64,000 nucleotides of DNA from an uncultured Clostridia bacterium (GCA_934476675.1 CAKSOE010000009.1:1-64000), one strand, 5' to 3'. Counted from the stretch's first letter, positions 44,945-53,004 are shown. Made by a program: numbers and translations. The notes: a model not told the origin generated them from the sequence alone.

Positions 44945-45649
44945 ATGAATGTACTTGCAATCGGGTGTCATCCCGACGATATGGAAATAAACTGTGCCGG
45001 TACACTTGCAAAATGCGCGGCACGGGGGGATAAGGTTACTGTATGTCATGTTGCCAACGGAAATATGGGGCATGAAATAATCGAGCCGGACGTGCTGAGA
45101 AATATGCGCGCCAATGAGGCTCAAAACGCCGGAAAGCTTGCCGGAATAGAAGTTGTCACTTGTGATATAGGCGATTTGATGGTGTATGAGGGAAGCAAGT
45201 CACAGCGTGATTTGGTAGTTGATGTAATACGCAGTGTACAGCCGGATTTTATTATCACTCATGCGCCCAACGATTATATGCCCGACCATGTTGCGGTGAG
45301 CCGTCTTGTGTTTGATGCGACATTTGCCGCAAGCGTTCCGCATTATAAAACAGCAGCGGCGGGAAAATCAGAGGTAACTCCGCTGTATTATATGGATAAT
45401 CTTGCAGGAGTAAATTTTATTCCGACGGAATATGTGGATATATCCGATCAGATAGATAAAAAACTCGAAATGCTGGAATGTCATGAAAGTCAGCTTAAAT
45501 GGATGCGTGACCATGATAATATTGATTTTGCGGAGTTTGTAAAAACGTGTGCAAGATACCGCGGCTTACAGTGCGGAGTTCAATATGCCGAGGGATTTAC
45601 ACAATGTCTTGCATGGCCGAAGCTTGTTCCGAAAAGGCTGCTGCCGTAA
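44945..45649 (+). CDS. PIG-L/LmbE-family deacetylase
   Basis: This is a zinc-dependent N-deacetylase of 234 residues. The metal motif HPDD is at residues 9-12 (GCHPDDMEINCAGTLAKCA) and the third ligand is in DYMPDHVAVSRL. The family removes acetyl groups from N-acetylglucosamine-type sugars. The start is the ATG at 44945, eight bases after GGAG; an in-frame GTG at 44936 overlaps the previous gene's stop. With the NagB-like gene behind it, it fits a route in which an N-acetylated sugar is first deacetylated, then isomerised or deaminated. That is inference. Confidence 0.9.
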   Translation: MNVLAIGCHPDDMEINCAGTLAKCAARGDKVTVCHVANGNMGHEIIEPDVLRNMRANEAQNAGKLAGIEVVTCDIGDLMVYEGSKSQRDLVVDVIRSVQPDFIITHAPNDYMPDHVAVSRLVFDATFAASVPHYKTAAAGKSEVTPLYYMDNLAGVNFIPTEYVDISDQIDKKLEMLECHESQLKWMRDHDNIDFAEFVKTCARYRGLQCGVQYAEGFTQCLAWPKLVPKRLLP

Positions 45650-45677
45650 TCAAAATATGAGAAAGGGAGTAATATAA

Positions 45678-46616
45678 ATGGATTTTTTATCAACTGTTAA
45701 AGGAAGTCTTTTAGAGGATTTTTACCCTAAGGGCTGGGATATGAAAAAAATAGATGAATGTTGTGAAAAAGGTGTTGAACGCGAAGCTTTCTGGCACAAG
45801 GATTTTTCGCCCGTTGAATGTGAAAATATCAATGATTTTGATACATTTATGGGACATGAGATAGCTATGCAGATAAAGCTTTCGCGCGACGAGGGCAGAA
45901 AACTGGCAATAATTCTGCCTGTCGGCCCTATGGGAATGTACAAATGGGCGGTGTATTTTCTTACGGCATGGAATGTGGATTGCTCTCATGTTTACACGTT
46001 TAATATGGACGAGTGGGCAGACGGTGAGGGAAATACGCTTTCATCGGATAATCCCGCGTCGTTTGAATACAGCATGAAAGAAGCATTCTTTGATAAACTG
46101 GGAGATCTGACCGTACCGCCGGAACAGAGAAATTTTGCCACAAAGACAAATCTTCCTACATATCCGGAAAAGATAGCAAAGCTCAAAAAAGACGGTGCAA
46201 AGCTTGTATTGGTGTTTGGTATAGGCAGAATGTGCCACATAGCTTTTTGGGAACCGCATTTTGCGGAGGATTATGCCTCGGAGGCAGAGTGGAAAAAAGC
46301 AAACTACCGTCTCGGAGCAAAACTGCATCCGCTTACTATTGAGCAAAACGCAATAACAAGCTTTAAAAGCCGTACAACACTTGTGCCGTGCAGGGCAAAC
46401 ACCATAGGCCCGGGACTGTTTTTGCAGGCGGATTATATAATAGGCGGAGCGGACGGAGCGCTCGGACGCGGAATGGGCTGGCAGGGAATGAGTTTTCTGA
46501 CGACGCTTCATTACGGACCGGATATGAATATCACATCTACATATATGCCTGTCATGCCCGGTAAATTGTTTTACTTAAAGGAGCTTGCAGGGCCGCTTAC
46601 TGCCGAATGTAATTAA
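45678..46616 (+). CDS. NagB-like sugar isomerase/deaminase family protein
   Basis: The 312-residue product belongs to the broad glucosamine-6-phosphate deaminase/6-phosphogluconolactonase fold. Visible features are LAIILPVGPMGMYKWAVYFL near the N-terminus, the NagB-like VYTFNMDEWADGEG, and LVLVFGIGRMCHIAFWEP at the place of the usual GIGxDGHIAFNEP motif. The changed GIG-region (M-C-H in place of D-G-H) means that its reaction may differ from true NagB. The tail has TTLHYGPDMNITSTYMP. GAAAGGGAG precedes the ATG. It is part of the six-gene sugar module and probably acts on the amino sugar released by the deacetylase. Confidence 0.75.
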   Translation: MDFLSTVKGSLLEDFYPKGWDMKKIDECCEKGVEREAFWHKDFSPVECENINDFDTFMGHEIAMQIKLSRDEGRKLAIILPVGPMGMYKWAVYFLTAWNVDCSHVYTFNMDEWADGEGNTLSSDNPASFEYSMKEAFFDKLGDLTVPPEQRNFATKTNLPTYPEKIAKLKKDGAKLVLVFGIGRMCHIAFWEPHFAEDYASEAEWKKANYRLGAKLHPLTIEQNAITSFKSRTTLVPCRANTIGPGLFLQADYIIGGADGALGRGMGWQGMSFLTTLHYGPDMNITSTYMPVMPGKLFYLKELAGPLTAECN

Positions 46617-46638
46617 AACAGAGTAAGGGAGGATTAAT

Positions 46639-47259
46639 ATGGAAAAAATTTCATTGCTGGGAAAAATAATATATCCCGAAAAATCACCGCTTTTACTCAA
46701 ATACAATCCGTCGGATAACTGGCGTGATTATTGGATGCCTATGGGCGGCGAATGGGAATTTCGTGACGGATGGCTGATAGGAGCCGAGCGCGGAAACAAG
46801 GGCGGAATATTATTCAGCCGCGAAAGTTTTGACGGAAATGTAATGATGAGCTTTACCGCCGCAACTGTTCTTCCGGCAACGCGCGATGTAAATGCCGTTT
46901 ACTGTGCGCATTGGGATAAAGAGACAGATTATCTGGGCGAATCCTATGTATGCGGACTGAACGGGTGGTATGACGGTAAAAGCGGCATTGAACGCAACAA
47001 TGCGACGGGGCTTTATGCCACAACCTCGCTTTATCGTTATGAGCCGGGAAGTGAGGTACGTATAACCTGCGGCGCGGTAGACGGGCAGAATTTTCTCATA
47101 GCGGACGGCAAGCTGATATGCGAGCTTATTGACCCGAATCCCATAAAGGGAGGACACGTCGGATTTTCGCCGTATACGACGAAGCTTAAAATAAAGGATA
47201 TTGAAGTGCGTGAGATTTATTTTGAAGATATAATTCAGAAATACGATCCGGAATTTTAA
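46639..47259 (+). CDS. LamG/DUF1080-like protein
   Basis: This 206-residue protein is predicted to be one concanavalin-like beta-sandwich. Typical strands are GEWEFRDGWLIGAERGNKGG, a central AVYCAHWDKETDYLGESYV and the closing GGHVGFSPYTTKLKIKDIEV. The fold is shared by DUF1080 (3-keto-disaccharide hydrolase), DUF1961 and LamG domains; I cannot place it firmly in one. No signal peptide is seen, so it would be cytoplasmic, which is unusual for a binding module and favours an enzymatic role. GGGAGG stands before the ATG. A 3-keto-glycoside hydrolase would combine well with the Gfo/Idh oxidoreductase in the same operon. Confidence 0.6.
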   Translation: MEKISLLGKIIYPEKSPLLLKYNPSDNWRDYWMPMGGEWEFRDGWLIGAERGNKGGILFSRESFDGNVMMSFTAATVLPATRDVNAVYCAHWDKETDYLGESYVCGLNGWYDGKSGIERNNATGLYATTSLYRYEPGSEVRITCGAVDGQNFLIADGKLICELIDPNPIKGGHVGFSPYTTKLKIKDIEVREIYFEDIIQKYDPEF

Positions 47260-47280
47260 TCTGAAAGGCGGATATGAGTT

Positions 47281-47889
47281 ATGTTATATAATATAAAAAA
47301 AGCCGATCATAAAATAACATCGCCGTATGATAAGGCATGGAACAGCGCCGAAATTGCCAAAATAGACAACGTGAATTGGAAAGATTATCCGTACAAACCG
47401 AATACAACCGGACGTGTTTTGTATTCGGATTACGGTATTCATGTTCAGCTGATTACGGACGAACAGCCGCTTCTTGCCAGGTATACGGAGCAGAACAGCG
47501 ATGTGTACCGTGACAGCTGTATGGAGCTTTTTATAAGCCCGAATGAGGGGGATAAAAGGTATCTTAATTTTGAGTTTAATCCGTTCGGTACGATGTATCT
47601 TGCAGTGAGAACTTCAAGAAACGATTGTGAGCATCCGAAAAAGAATCGCGAATATTTTGAGGTTCAGTCGTATGTTGACAGCAAAAAGTGGCTGTTGCAG
47701 TTTACAATTCCGTTTGAATTTATCGACGAAATTTTCGGCAAACATACAAAGACAATGCGTGCCAATATGTTCAAATGCGGCGAGGACGGACAATATGAGC
47801 ATTATGTTTCGTTTTGTCCGATAGGCAGTCAGGAGATAGATTTTCATAAATCCGAATTTTTCGGCAAATTTGTTTTGTGTGACAATTAA
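47281..47889 (+). CDS. CBM9-like domain protein
   Basis: This 202-residue protein consists of a family 9 carbohydrate-binding-like sandwich. The pattern VLYSDYGIHVQLIT, then SDVYRDSCMELFISPN, then LNFEFNPFGTMYLAVR is characteristic. It has no signal peptide and no other domain. Its role in the cytoplasm is unclear; stand-alone proteins of this kind are often found in sugar operons. It is the last gene of the module, 21 bases after the previous one, and a large terminator follows. Confidence 0.75.
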   Translation: MLYNIKKADHKITSPYDKAWNSAEIAKIDNVNWKDYPYKPNTTGRVLYSDYGIHVQLITDEQPLLARYTEQNSDVYRDSCMELFISPNEGDKRYLNFEFNPFGTMYLAVRTSRNDCEHPKKNREYFEVQSYVDSKKWLLQFTIPFEFIDEIFGKHTKTMRANMFKCGEDGQYEHYVSFCPIGSQEIDFHKSEFFGKFVLCDN

Positions 47890-47896
47890 AGCAACA

Positions 47897-47973
47897 GGAG
47901 CTGTTAAAATGCGCCCGACGGCGCATGGGCGGACGGCAGGCTTTTGCCTGCTGCCGCCTTTTTAAACAGCTCC
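47897..47973 (+). terminator. Strong nested terminator of the sugar module
   Basis: An outer stem (GGAGCTGTT at 47897-47905 with AACAGCTCC at 47965-47973) encloses an inner GC-rich stem (GGACGGCAGGC, TTTT loop, GCCTGCTGCC) followed by five Ts. It closes the operon that ends with the CBM9-like gene. Confidence 0.85.
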
Positions 47974-48143
47974 TAAAATGTTTTTCGGTATTGTGCAGGA
48001 GTTATACCGGTTGCGCTTTTAAATTGCTTTGTAAAATATGACGCGTCGGAAAATCCAAGCAGCTGTGCGATTTTGCCGACGGATATATTTTCATATTTCA
48101 AATTGTTAAACGATTTGCACTCTGATTTATTCAATTTTACAAG
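47973..48143 (-). pseudogene. AraC-family regulator, C-terminal remnant
   Basis: Only the last 55 or so residues of an AraC-type DNA-binding domain remain: VGKIAQLLGFSDASYFTKQF followed by KSATGITPAQYRKTF and a TAG stop. An in-frame TAA lies a few codons before LNKSECKSF, and no start or ribosome site is present. The missing part must have been lost by deletion. Its sugar-operon setting suggests that a second AraC regulator once stood here, next to the module at 42577-47889. Confidence 0.8.
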
Positions 48144-48167
48144 CCTTTATAAATTTTTGACGGCTTA

Positions 48168-48353
48168 TTAAGACGGATTATACTTTTTTCCCAGCCGCTC
48201 CATTTCCTTGGCTTTATGCTCCGGCAGGGAGTGAGCATAGATATTCAGCGTAACTGTCGGGGATGCGTGTCCGAGTATTTCCGAAAGCGTCTTTATAACT
48301 GCGGTTGATAAAATGAGCATTGTTGCAAATCTCGCAAATACTGTTCGTTTCAT
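48168..48353 (-). pseudogene. Tyrosine recombinase, C-terminal remnant
   Basis: The open frame of 61 codons ends in the hallmark of phage-type integrases: IKTLSEILGHASPTVTLNIY followed by AHSLPEHKAKEMERL. The catalytic tyrosine (in LNIYAH) and the conserved histidine of LGHAS are kept, but the HxxR motif and everything upstream are lost. FARFATMLI near the start corresponds to the RHTFATMLI region in damaged form. It marks a former mobile element. Confidence 0.8.
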
Positions 48354-48490
48354 TTGAAATTCCTCCGTTTCAATAGTTTATTTTCGGTATCTTTATTTTA
48401 TCATCATATAAAAAGACCGTCAAAAAATCTTCTGAAACGAAAAAGACAACCCGTAGGTTGCCTTAAAAATAGTTATATACACCGAAAATT

Positions 48491-49033
48491 TCAGTTCTTC
48501 TGCATTGAACGCCATAGTCTTGCTTCGTTGAGTAAATTTTTTATCATTTCTTGCTTTCCAGCCGTATAACGGCTGCGATCTGACGAAAATTGCCTTGCTA
48601 AGTTCTGTTTGCACAAATCGTATGCCATAGCTTTTTCGGGAAAGGCATTAAGAAAATCACGAAAGTTGATATAATTGTTCCATTCAATCCCATTCCATTT
48701 GACTATGTGAATATGATGTGTACGAATGTCTTTTTCAAAATCACCTTTCACAAATAAAATTTGTCCGGGTACATCTGCACCTCGGAAAATATATTTGTTG
48801 TGACTTAGCTTCTCAATAAACGAAAAAATATCTTCCAAATCACAAACGCCGACAACAATGTCAATAATGGGTTTAGCGTGAATAGAGGAAACAGCGGTAC
48901 TTCCAATATGCTGAATATCAACGGCGCAACCTTCCAAAAGATTCTTTAATTCTGTAATGGTTTGCTTTGCTTCTTTATACCACTCTTTCTGATGTGCTGT
49001 TAATTTCACAGAACCTCGTTTTAATCCAATCAT
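48491..49033 (-). CDS. GrpB/UPF0157 nucleotidyltransferase-like protein
   Basis: This 180-residue protein belongs to the GrpB family (nucleotidyltransferase fold, function uncertain). The core motif VDIQHIGSTAVSSIHAKPII is followed by DIVVGV, in which the aspartate is the likely metal ligand, and the end carries YDLCKQNLARQFSSDRSRYT as usual. ACGGAGGG lies 12 bases before the ATG at 49033, and another ATG closer to it is out of frame. It sits alone between gene remnants, so it was probably acquired as cargo. Confidence 0.85.
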   Translation of the reverse strand: MIGLKRGSVKLTAHQKEWYKEAKQTITELKNLLEGCAVDIQHIGSTAVSSIHAKPIIDIVVGVCDLEDIFSFIEKLSHNKYIFRGADVPGQILFVKGDFEKDIRTHHIHIVKWNGIEWNNYINFRDFLNAFPEKAMAYDLCKQNLARQFSSDRSRYTAGKQEMIKNLLNEARLWRSMQKN

Positions 49034-49141
49034 ACAGCATCTGTTCCCTCCGTAAAATTCATTTTATTTTATAGATATTTTATCACAAAAGTGGTGAGAA
49101 AGCAATCGTTTCTGACTGCTTTCTCCCATTTGCACAAAGGT

Positions 49142-49603
49142 TTATTTCAACCAAGTTTCATTGTCCGTGCCTGTAACGCCGATATGCGTATTCGCCGATT
49201 CAGCGATTGCATAAAACGCCCAATGCGAATTGTTTTTAAGGTCGGTAAACTTATTCAGCGACGAAAGATTTTTATTGATATACCCCTCATCAGCTTTTCT
49301 GCCTGTTGCTCTGTTGACAACCGTTACTACCTCCGCACGGGTGATAGCGTTATCGCCTTTGAATGTTCCGTCAGCGTATCCGTTCAGCCAACCTGCGTGT
49401 TTTGCGTAGGCAACATCGGAATATGCCCAATAGTTGCTTGCAACATCGGTGTATTTTACGGTGTAGCCGTCTTTTTTTACTTCGTTAAATAAAGCATTAA
49501 AGCGTACCGTCATAGCCACAAATTCAGCACGGGTAACATTGTCATTTGGTCTGAATGTGTTATCTGCGTAACCTTTAATAATACCGTACTTTGAAAGATA
49601 GAT
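49142..49603 (-). pseudogene. SLH surface protein, C-terminal remnant
   Basis: About 150 codons encode three SLH segments: YGIIKGYADNTFRPNDNVTR, then HAGWLNGYADGTFKGDNAIT, and a final HWAFYAIAESANTHIGVTG. The frame is closed by an in-frame TAA just before 49603 and there is no start, so the enzyme or surface domain that stood in front has been lost. The sequence differs from the SLH domains at 16401 and 26702. At the break the plus strand switches to a foreign AT-rich fragment. Confidence 0.8.
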
Positions 49604-49605
49604 TT

Positions 49606-49755
49606 ATGTATGCAGTAGAATATTGCTTTGAAAAAAACAAAATTGATATTCAAGAAATAATTGGAAAGTTGTCTATACTAAAAGAAATAAAAGTTGATAA
49701 GAAAAACAACAGTGTTGAACCAGAGGTCAAAAAGTTTATAAACAGTAATATTTAG
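49606..49755 (+). CDS. Short AT-rich ORF, probable gene fragment
   Basis: This 49-codon frame (starting MYAVEYCFEKNKIDIQEIIG) is lysine- and isoleucine-rich and low in GC compared with its neighbours. It has no ribosome site and abuts the SLH remnant, so it is probably the 3' end of a gene brought in by recombination. I do not recognise it. A hairpin-forming repeat follows directly. Confidence 0.3.
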   Translation: MYAVEYCFEKNKIDIQEIIGKLSILKEIKVDKKNNSVEPEVKKFINSNI

Positions 49756-49830
49756 GGTGGGCAAATGGCATTTTTTAAGGTGGGCAAAGCATTTTTTGAG
49801 AGGGGTTTGCCCACCAAATGCCCATTTTTT
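49756..49830. repeat. Repeated GGTGGGCAAA motif forming a hairpin
   Basis: GGTGGGCAAA occurs twice in direct orientation (49756-49765 and 49779-49788), each followed by a (T)GGCATTTTTT-like stretch. The inverted form TTTGCCCACC is at 49806-49815 and is followed by AAATGCCC and six Ts. Either direct copy can pair with the inverted copy. It looks like a terminator with a duplicated left arm. Confidence 0.65.
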
Positions 49831-49928
49831 CTGAAAAAACACCAAAAAACACATAGAAATTTTAGAATATAATCAAAAATTCCGGTTTCGTGAACCAATC
49901 AGATAAAATCAAAGAAAATGGCATAACA

Positions 49929-49956
49929 AAAGGGTTTGGATCATTCCAAACCCTTT
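49929..49956. terminator. Terminator of the rubrerythrin gene
   Basis: Perfect 12-base arms (AAAGGGTTTGGA at 49929-49940 and its complement at 49945-49956) enclose TCAT. On the minus strand it lies just behind the rubrerythrin stop and is followed by TTGTT. A T-run on the plus side makes it usable in both directions. Confidence 0.85.
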
Positions 49957-49975
49957 ATTTTGCTTGATTAAAATA

Positions 49976-50524
49976 TTAGAAATATCTCTTTAAAAGTCCC
50001 TCAAAGCCTTTTCCGTGTCTTGCCTCGTCCTTTGCCATTTCGTGTACAGTATCGTGAATAGCGTCGTAGCCTAATTCCTTAGCCTTCTTTGCTAAATCAA
50101 GTTTTCCGGCGGTTGCACCGCATTCTGCCTCGGCTCTCAATTCAAGATTTTTCTTTGTGCTGGGTGTAACGACTTCACCGAGCAGTTCTGCAAACTTAGC
50201 TGCGTGTTCTGCTTCTTCAAGCGCTGCTCTCATATAAAATTCGCCGATTTCGGGATAACCCTCTCTGATTGCCTGACGGCTCATTGCAATATACATTCCC
50301 ACTTCTGTACATTCACCCTCAAAATTTGCCTTTAAGCCTTCGTAAACTTCAGCCTCAACCTTATCCTTTGCGCCTACGCCGATTACGTGCTCACATACAA
50401 AATTGAGCGCGCCTTCCTCCATAACAGTGAACTTTGAACCGGGAACTCCGCACTGAGGACATTTCTCCGGTGCACTGTCTCCTTCATAAACATATCCGCA
50501 TACGGGACATACATACTTTGCCAT
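49976..50524 (-). CDS. Reverse rubrerythrin (NADH peroxidase type)
   Basis: The enzyme reduces hydrogen peroxide to water in the cytoplasm of anaerobes. At 182 residues it has the reversed domain order: an N-terminal rubredoxin domain with CPVCGYVYEGDSAPEKCPQCG (four iron-binding cysteines), then a ferritin-like four-helix bundle with the di-iron motifs ECTEVGMYIAM, EEAEHAAKFAELLG, RAEAECGATAGK and KDEARHGKGFEGLL. GGAGG precedes the ATG. It is followed on the same strand order by the Fur-family gene upstream at 50583, so both probably respond to oxidative stress. Confidence 0.92.
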   Translation of the reverse strand: MAKYVCPVCGYVYEGDSAPEKCPQCGVPGSKFTVMEEGALNFVCEHVIGVGAKDKVEAEVYEGLKANFEGECTEVGMYIAMSRQAIREGYPEIGEFYMRAALEEAEHAAKFAELLGEVVTPSTKKNLELRAEAECGATAGKLDLAKKAKELGYDAIHDTVHEMAKDEARHGKGFEGLLKRYF

Positions 50525-50582
50525 AATAATTTCCTCCTAAAATACTGTTTTTTTTATAATTAAACCAAAAGGCTTAATATCA

Positions 50583-50954
50583 TTATTTACATCGCGAACA
50601 CAGACCGTAAAATACAACATTCTGCCGTTCGACTTTCGCTCCCGTAAGTTGTTCGACTTCATCAAAGCGATTTTCCGCATCGGGCAGACGCACATCTATT
50701 ACGGCGCCGCATTTGTCGCATACAAGGTGGTAATGATCGTCGGTAAATCCGTCAAAATATTCTCTTTCGGGCGTAATATGCAAAGCCAGAATTTCACCGC
50801 TGTCTGACAGAACCCCAAGATTACGGTAAACGGTTCCGAGACTTATATTCGGATATTCTTCTTTAAGCCGCTGATACAGCCAGTCTGCCGTAGGGTGGGA
50901 ATCGGTGCTTCTTAAAAGCTTTAAAAGCGCCTCCCTTTGTCTTGAATATTTCAA
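50583..50954 (-). CDS. Fur-family regulator, PerR-like
   Basis: This 123-residue regulator has the Fur winged helix (HPTADWLYQRLKEEYPNISL and GTVYRNLGVL), the metal region DDHYHLVCDKCGAVIDV and a second CxxC near the C-terminus (CSRCK), which fit a structural zinc site. A PerR role is likely because the rubrerythrin gene is directly downstream on the same strand. The start must be the TTG at 50952-50954, eight bases after GGAGG; in-frame reading further upstream meets a TGA. A palindromic Fur/Per-type box 24 bases before the start suggests autoregulation. Confidence 0.88.
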   Translation of the reverse strand: MKYSRQREALLKLLRSTDSHPTADWLYQRLKEEYPNISLGTVYRNLGVLSDSGEILALHITPEREYFDGFTDDHYHLVCDKCGAVIDVRLPDAENRFDEVEQLTGAKVERQNVVFYGLCSRCK

Positions 50955-50977
50955 TATTCATACCTCCTCAAAAAACG

Positions 50978-51000
50978 ATAATAATAATCGTTATCATTAT
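50978..51000. promoter_or_regulatory. Fur/PerR-type operator
   Basis: ATAATAATAATCGTTATCAT plus TAT forms a 23-base palindrome of the pattern ATAATrATAA-N3-TTATyATTAT, close to the classic Fur and Per boxes. It lies between the Fur-family gene and glmS and probably controls the Fur-family gene and rubrerythrin. Confidence 0.7.
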
Positions 51001-51063
51001 TATATCATGTTTTTTGATTTTGTCAAGGGTTTTTTCAAAAAAATTTGAAAAATAAAAAAAACA

Positions 51064-51092
51064 TTGAAATTTTATCGGATATAGTATATAAT
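51064..51092 (+). promoter_or_regulatory. Sigma-A promoter of glmS
   Basis: TTGAAA (51064-51069) and TATAAT (51087-51092) with a 17-base spacer. Transcription would start near 51099, leaving a leader of only about 27 bases, too short to hold a glmS ribozyme. Confidence 0.8.
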
Positions 51093-51125
51093 AGTAGTAT
51101 TAAGATTTATGGAGGTAAATACAAT

Positions 51126-52955
51126 ATGTGCGGTATAGTTGGATATATAGGAAAGCAGCAGGCAGCTCCGGTACTATTGGACGGACTGGCAAAGCTGGAA
51201 TACCGTGGCTATGACAGCGCAGGTATTGCGGTTATAGAGGACGGAAAAATAGATGTACAGAAAGCAAAGGGCAGACTTGCCGTTTTGGCTGAAAAAATAA
51301 ACGACGGAAAAGCAATGCCTGGAACAATCGGCATAGGTCATACAAGATGGGCAACTCACGGTGAGCCGTCAGATGTAAATGCACATCCGCATCTTTCGAT
51401 GTCGGGACGATTTGCGGTCGTTCATAACGGAATTATCGAAAATTTTCTTGCTTTGAAGAAAAAGCTTGTAAGCAAGGGCTTTGAATTTGTATCGGAAACT
51501 GACACAGAGGTTATCGCACACCTGTTTGAATATTATTACAAGGGTGATATTCTCGATACTATGATTAAGGTTATAGAAAAGCTTGAGGGTTCGTATGCGC
51601 TCGGCGTGCTTTGCTCGGACTATCCAGATCAGTTTATTGCCGTAAGAAGATCAAGCCCGATGATTGTGGGTCTTGGTAAGGATGAGCATTTTATTGCTTC
51701 GGACGTAACGGCGATATTAAGTCATACACGTGACATATATTATCTTGAGGACGATGAGGTGGTTGTTCTTACACGTGATGATGTAAAGGTTTACAATACC
51801 GATAAGGAGGAGGTACCCAAGGAGGTATTCACCGTAAACTGGGATATAAGCGCAGCGGAAAAAGGCGGTTATGAGCATTTCATGATGAAAGAAATGGAGG
51901 AACAGCCAAAGGCTCTGCGTGAAACCATAAGTCCGAGAATTAAGGACGGAAAGGTTGTTCTTGACGATATTTCCCTGACAGCAGACGATATTAAGCATAT
52001 AAACAAGATATTTATCGTTGCCTGCGGAAGTGCATATCATGTAGGCGTGGTAGGGAAGTACGTTATCGAGCAGATGTGCCGTATTCCGGTTGAGGTTCAG
52101 GTGGCGTCGGAATTTCGTTACTGCAACCCGATTGTAGGCAAGAACGATTTGGTTATCGTTATAAGCCAGTCGGGAGAAACTGCCGATACGCTTGCGGGAC
52201 TTAAAGAAGCCAAAAACCGCGGTGCAAGAATCTTGTCGATAGTAAACGTTGTGGGCAGCGCCATTGCAAATGCGTCCGATGATGTTATATATACATGGGC
52301 AGGCCCGGAAATTGCGGTTGCGACAACAAAAGCATACAGCACACAGCTGGTGGTTATGTATCTTATTTCGCTCTACATGGCGGATAAGCTGGGTATGGTA
52401 ACGTCGGGTGAGTATGCAAAGTATGTTAAGGAGATAGAAGATTTACCCGATAAGGTGGCAAATATTTTATCGGAAAAGGAAAATATTCAGTATCTTGCCT
52501 CACTGTTCTATAACTCACATTCAATATTCTTTATAGGAAGAAATCTTGACTATGCCGTTTCGCTTGAAGGCTCGTTGAAGCTTAAAGAAATATCATATAT
52601 ACATTCCGAGGCATATGCGGCAGGCGAACTGAAGCACGGAACAATATCGCTTATTGAAGAAGGAACGCTTGTTGTGGCTCTTGCAACGGGAAATGCGCTG
52701 TTTGATAAGACCATATCGAACGTCAAAGAGGTAAAAGCGCGCGGAGCGGTTGTAATGGGCGTTACTACAAAGGAACACTACGACGATATGGCGGGCGTGT
52801 GCGATCATGTGGTTATCGTTCCCGATGCGGAGGAATTTGCACTTCCGTCACTGGCGGTTGTGCCGCTGCAGCTGTTTGGCTATTATGTGGCATCGCTTAA
52901 AGGCTGTGACATAGATAAGCCGAGAAACCTGGCAAAATCGGTAACAGTGGAATAA
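51126..52955 (+). CDS. glmS: Glutamine--fructose-6-phosphate aminotransferase
   Basis: GlmS makes glucosamine 6-phosphate from fructose 6-phosphate and glutamine, the first step toward cell-wall amino sugars. The 609-residue protein begins MCGIVGYIGKQQAAPVLLDG, where Cys2 is the nucleophile of the glutaminase half (residues 1-240, with YRGYDSAGIAV and HTRWATHG). Two SIS domains follow (ACGSAYHVGVVGKYVIE; SQSGETADTLAGL), ending in PRNLAKSVTVE. The longer open frame to 51045 would add residues before the essential cysteine, so I reject it. GGAGG is before the ATG. A terminator follows. No glmS ribozyme is visible in the short leader. Confidence 0.97.
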   Translation: MCGIVGYIGKQQAAPVLLDGLAKLEYRGYDSAGIAVIEDGKIDVQKAKGRLAVLAEKINDGKAMPGTIGIGHTRWATHGEPSDVNAHPHLSMSGRFAVVHNGIIENFLALKKKLVSKGFEFVSETDTEVIAHLFEYYYKGDILDTMIKVIEKLEGSYALGVLCSDYPDQFIAVRRSSPMIVGLGKDEHFIASDVTAILSHTRDIYYLEDDEVVVLTRDDVKVYNTDKEEVPKEVFTVNWDISAAEKGGYEHFMMKEMEEQPKALRETISPRIKDGKVVLDDISLTADDIKHINKIFIVACGSAYHVGVVGKYVIEQMCRIPVEVQVASEFRYCNPIVGKNDLVIVISQSGETADTLAGLKEAKNRGARILSIVNVVGSAIANASDDVIYTWAGPEIAVATTKAYSTQLVVMYLISLYMADKLGMVTSGEYAKYVKEIEDLPDKVANILSEKENIQYLASLFYNSHSIFFIGRNLDYAVSLEGSLKLKEISYIHSEAYAAGELKHGTISLIEEGTLVVALATGNALFDKTISNVKEVKARGAVVMGVTTKEHYDDMAGVCDHVVIVPDAEEFALPSLAVVPLQLFGYYVASLKGCDIDKPRNLAKSVTVE

Positions 52956-52967
52956 AATTTTTATAAA

Positions 52968-53004
52968 AGCGGGTGTGAAAAGGCTGTTTTTGCATCCGCT
53001 TTTT
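52968..53004 (+). terminator. Terminator of glmS
   Basis: A stem from AGCGGGTGTGAAAA pairs with TTTTTGCATCCGCT and is followed by TTTTC. It lies 13 bases after the glmS stop. Confidence 0.8.
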
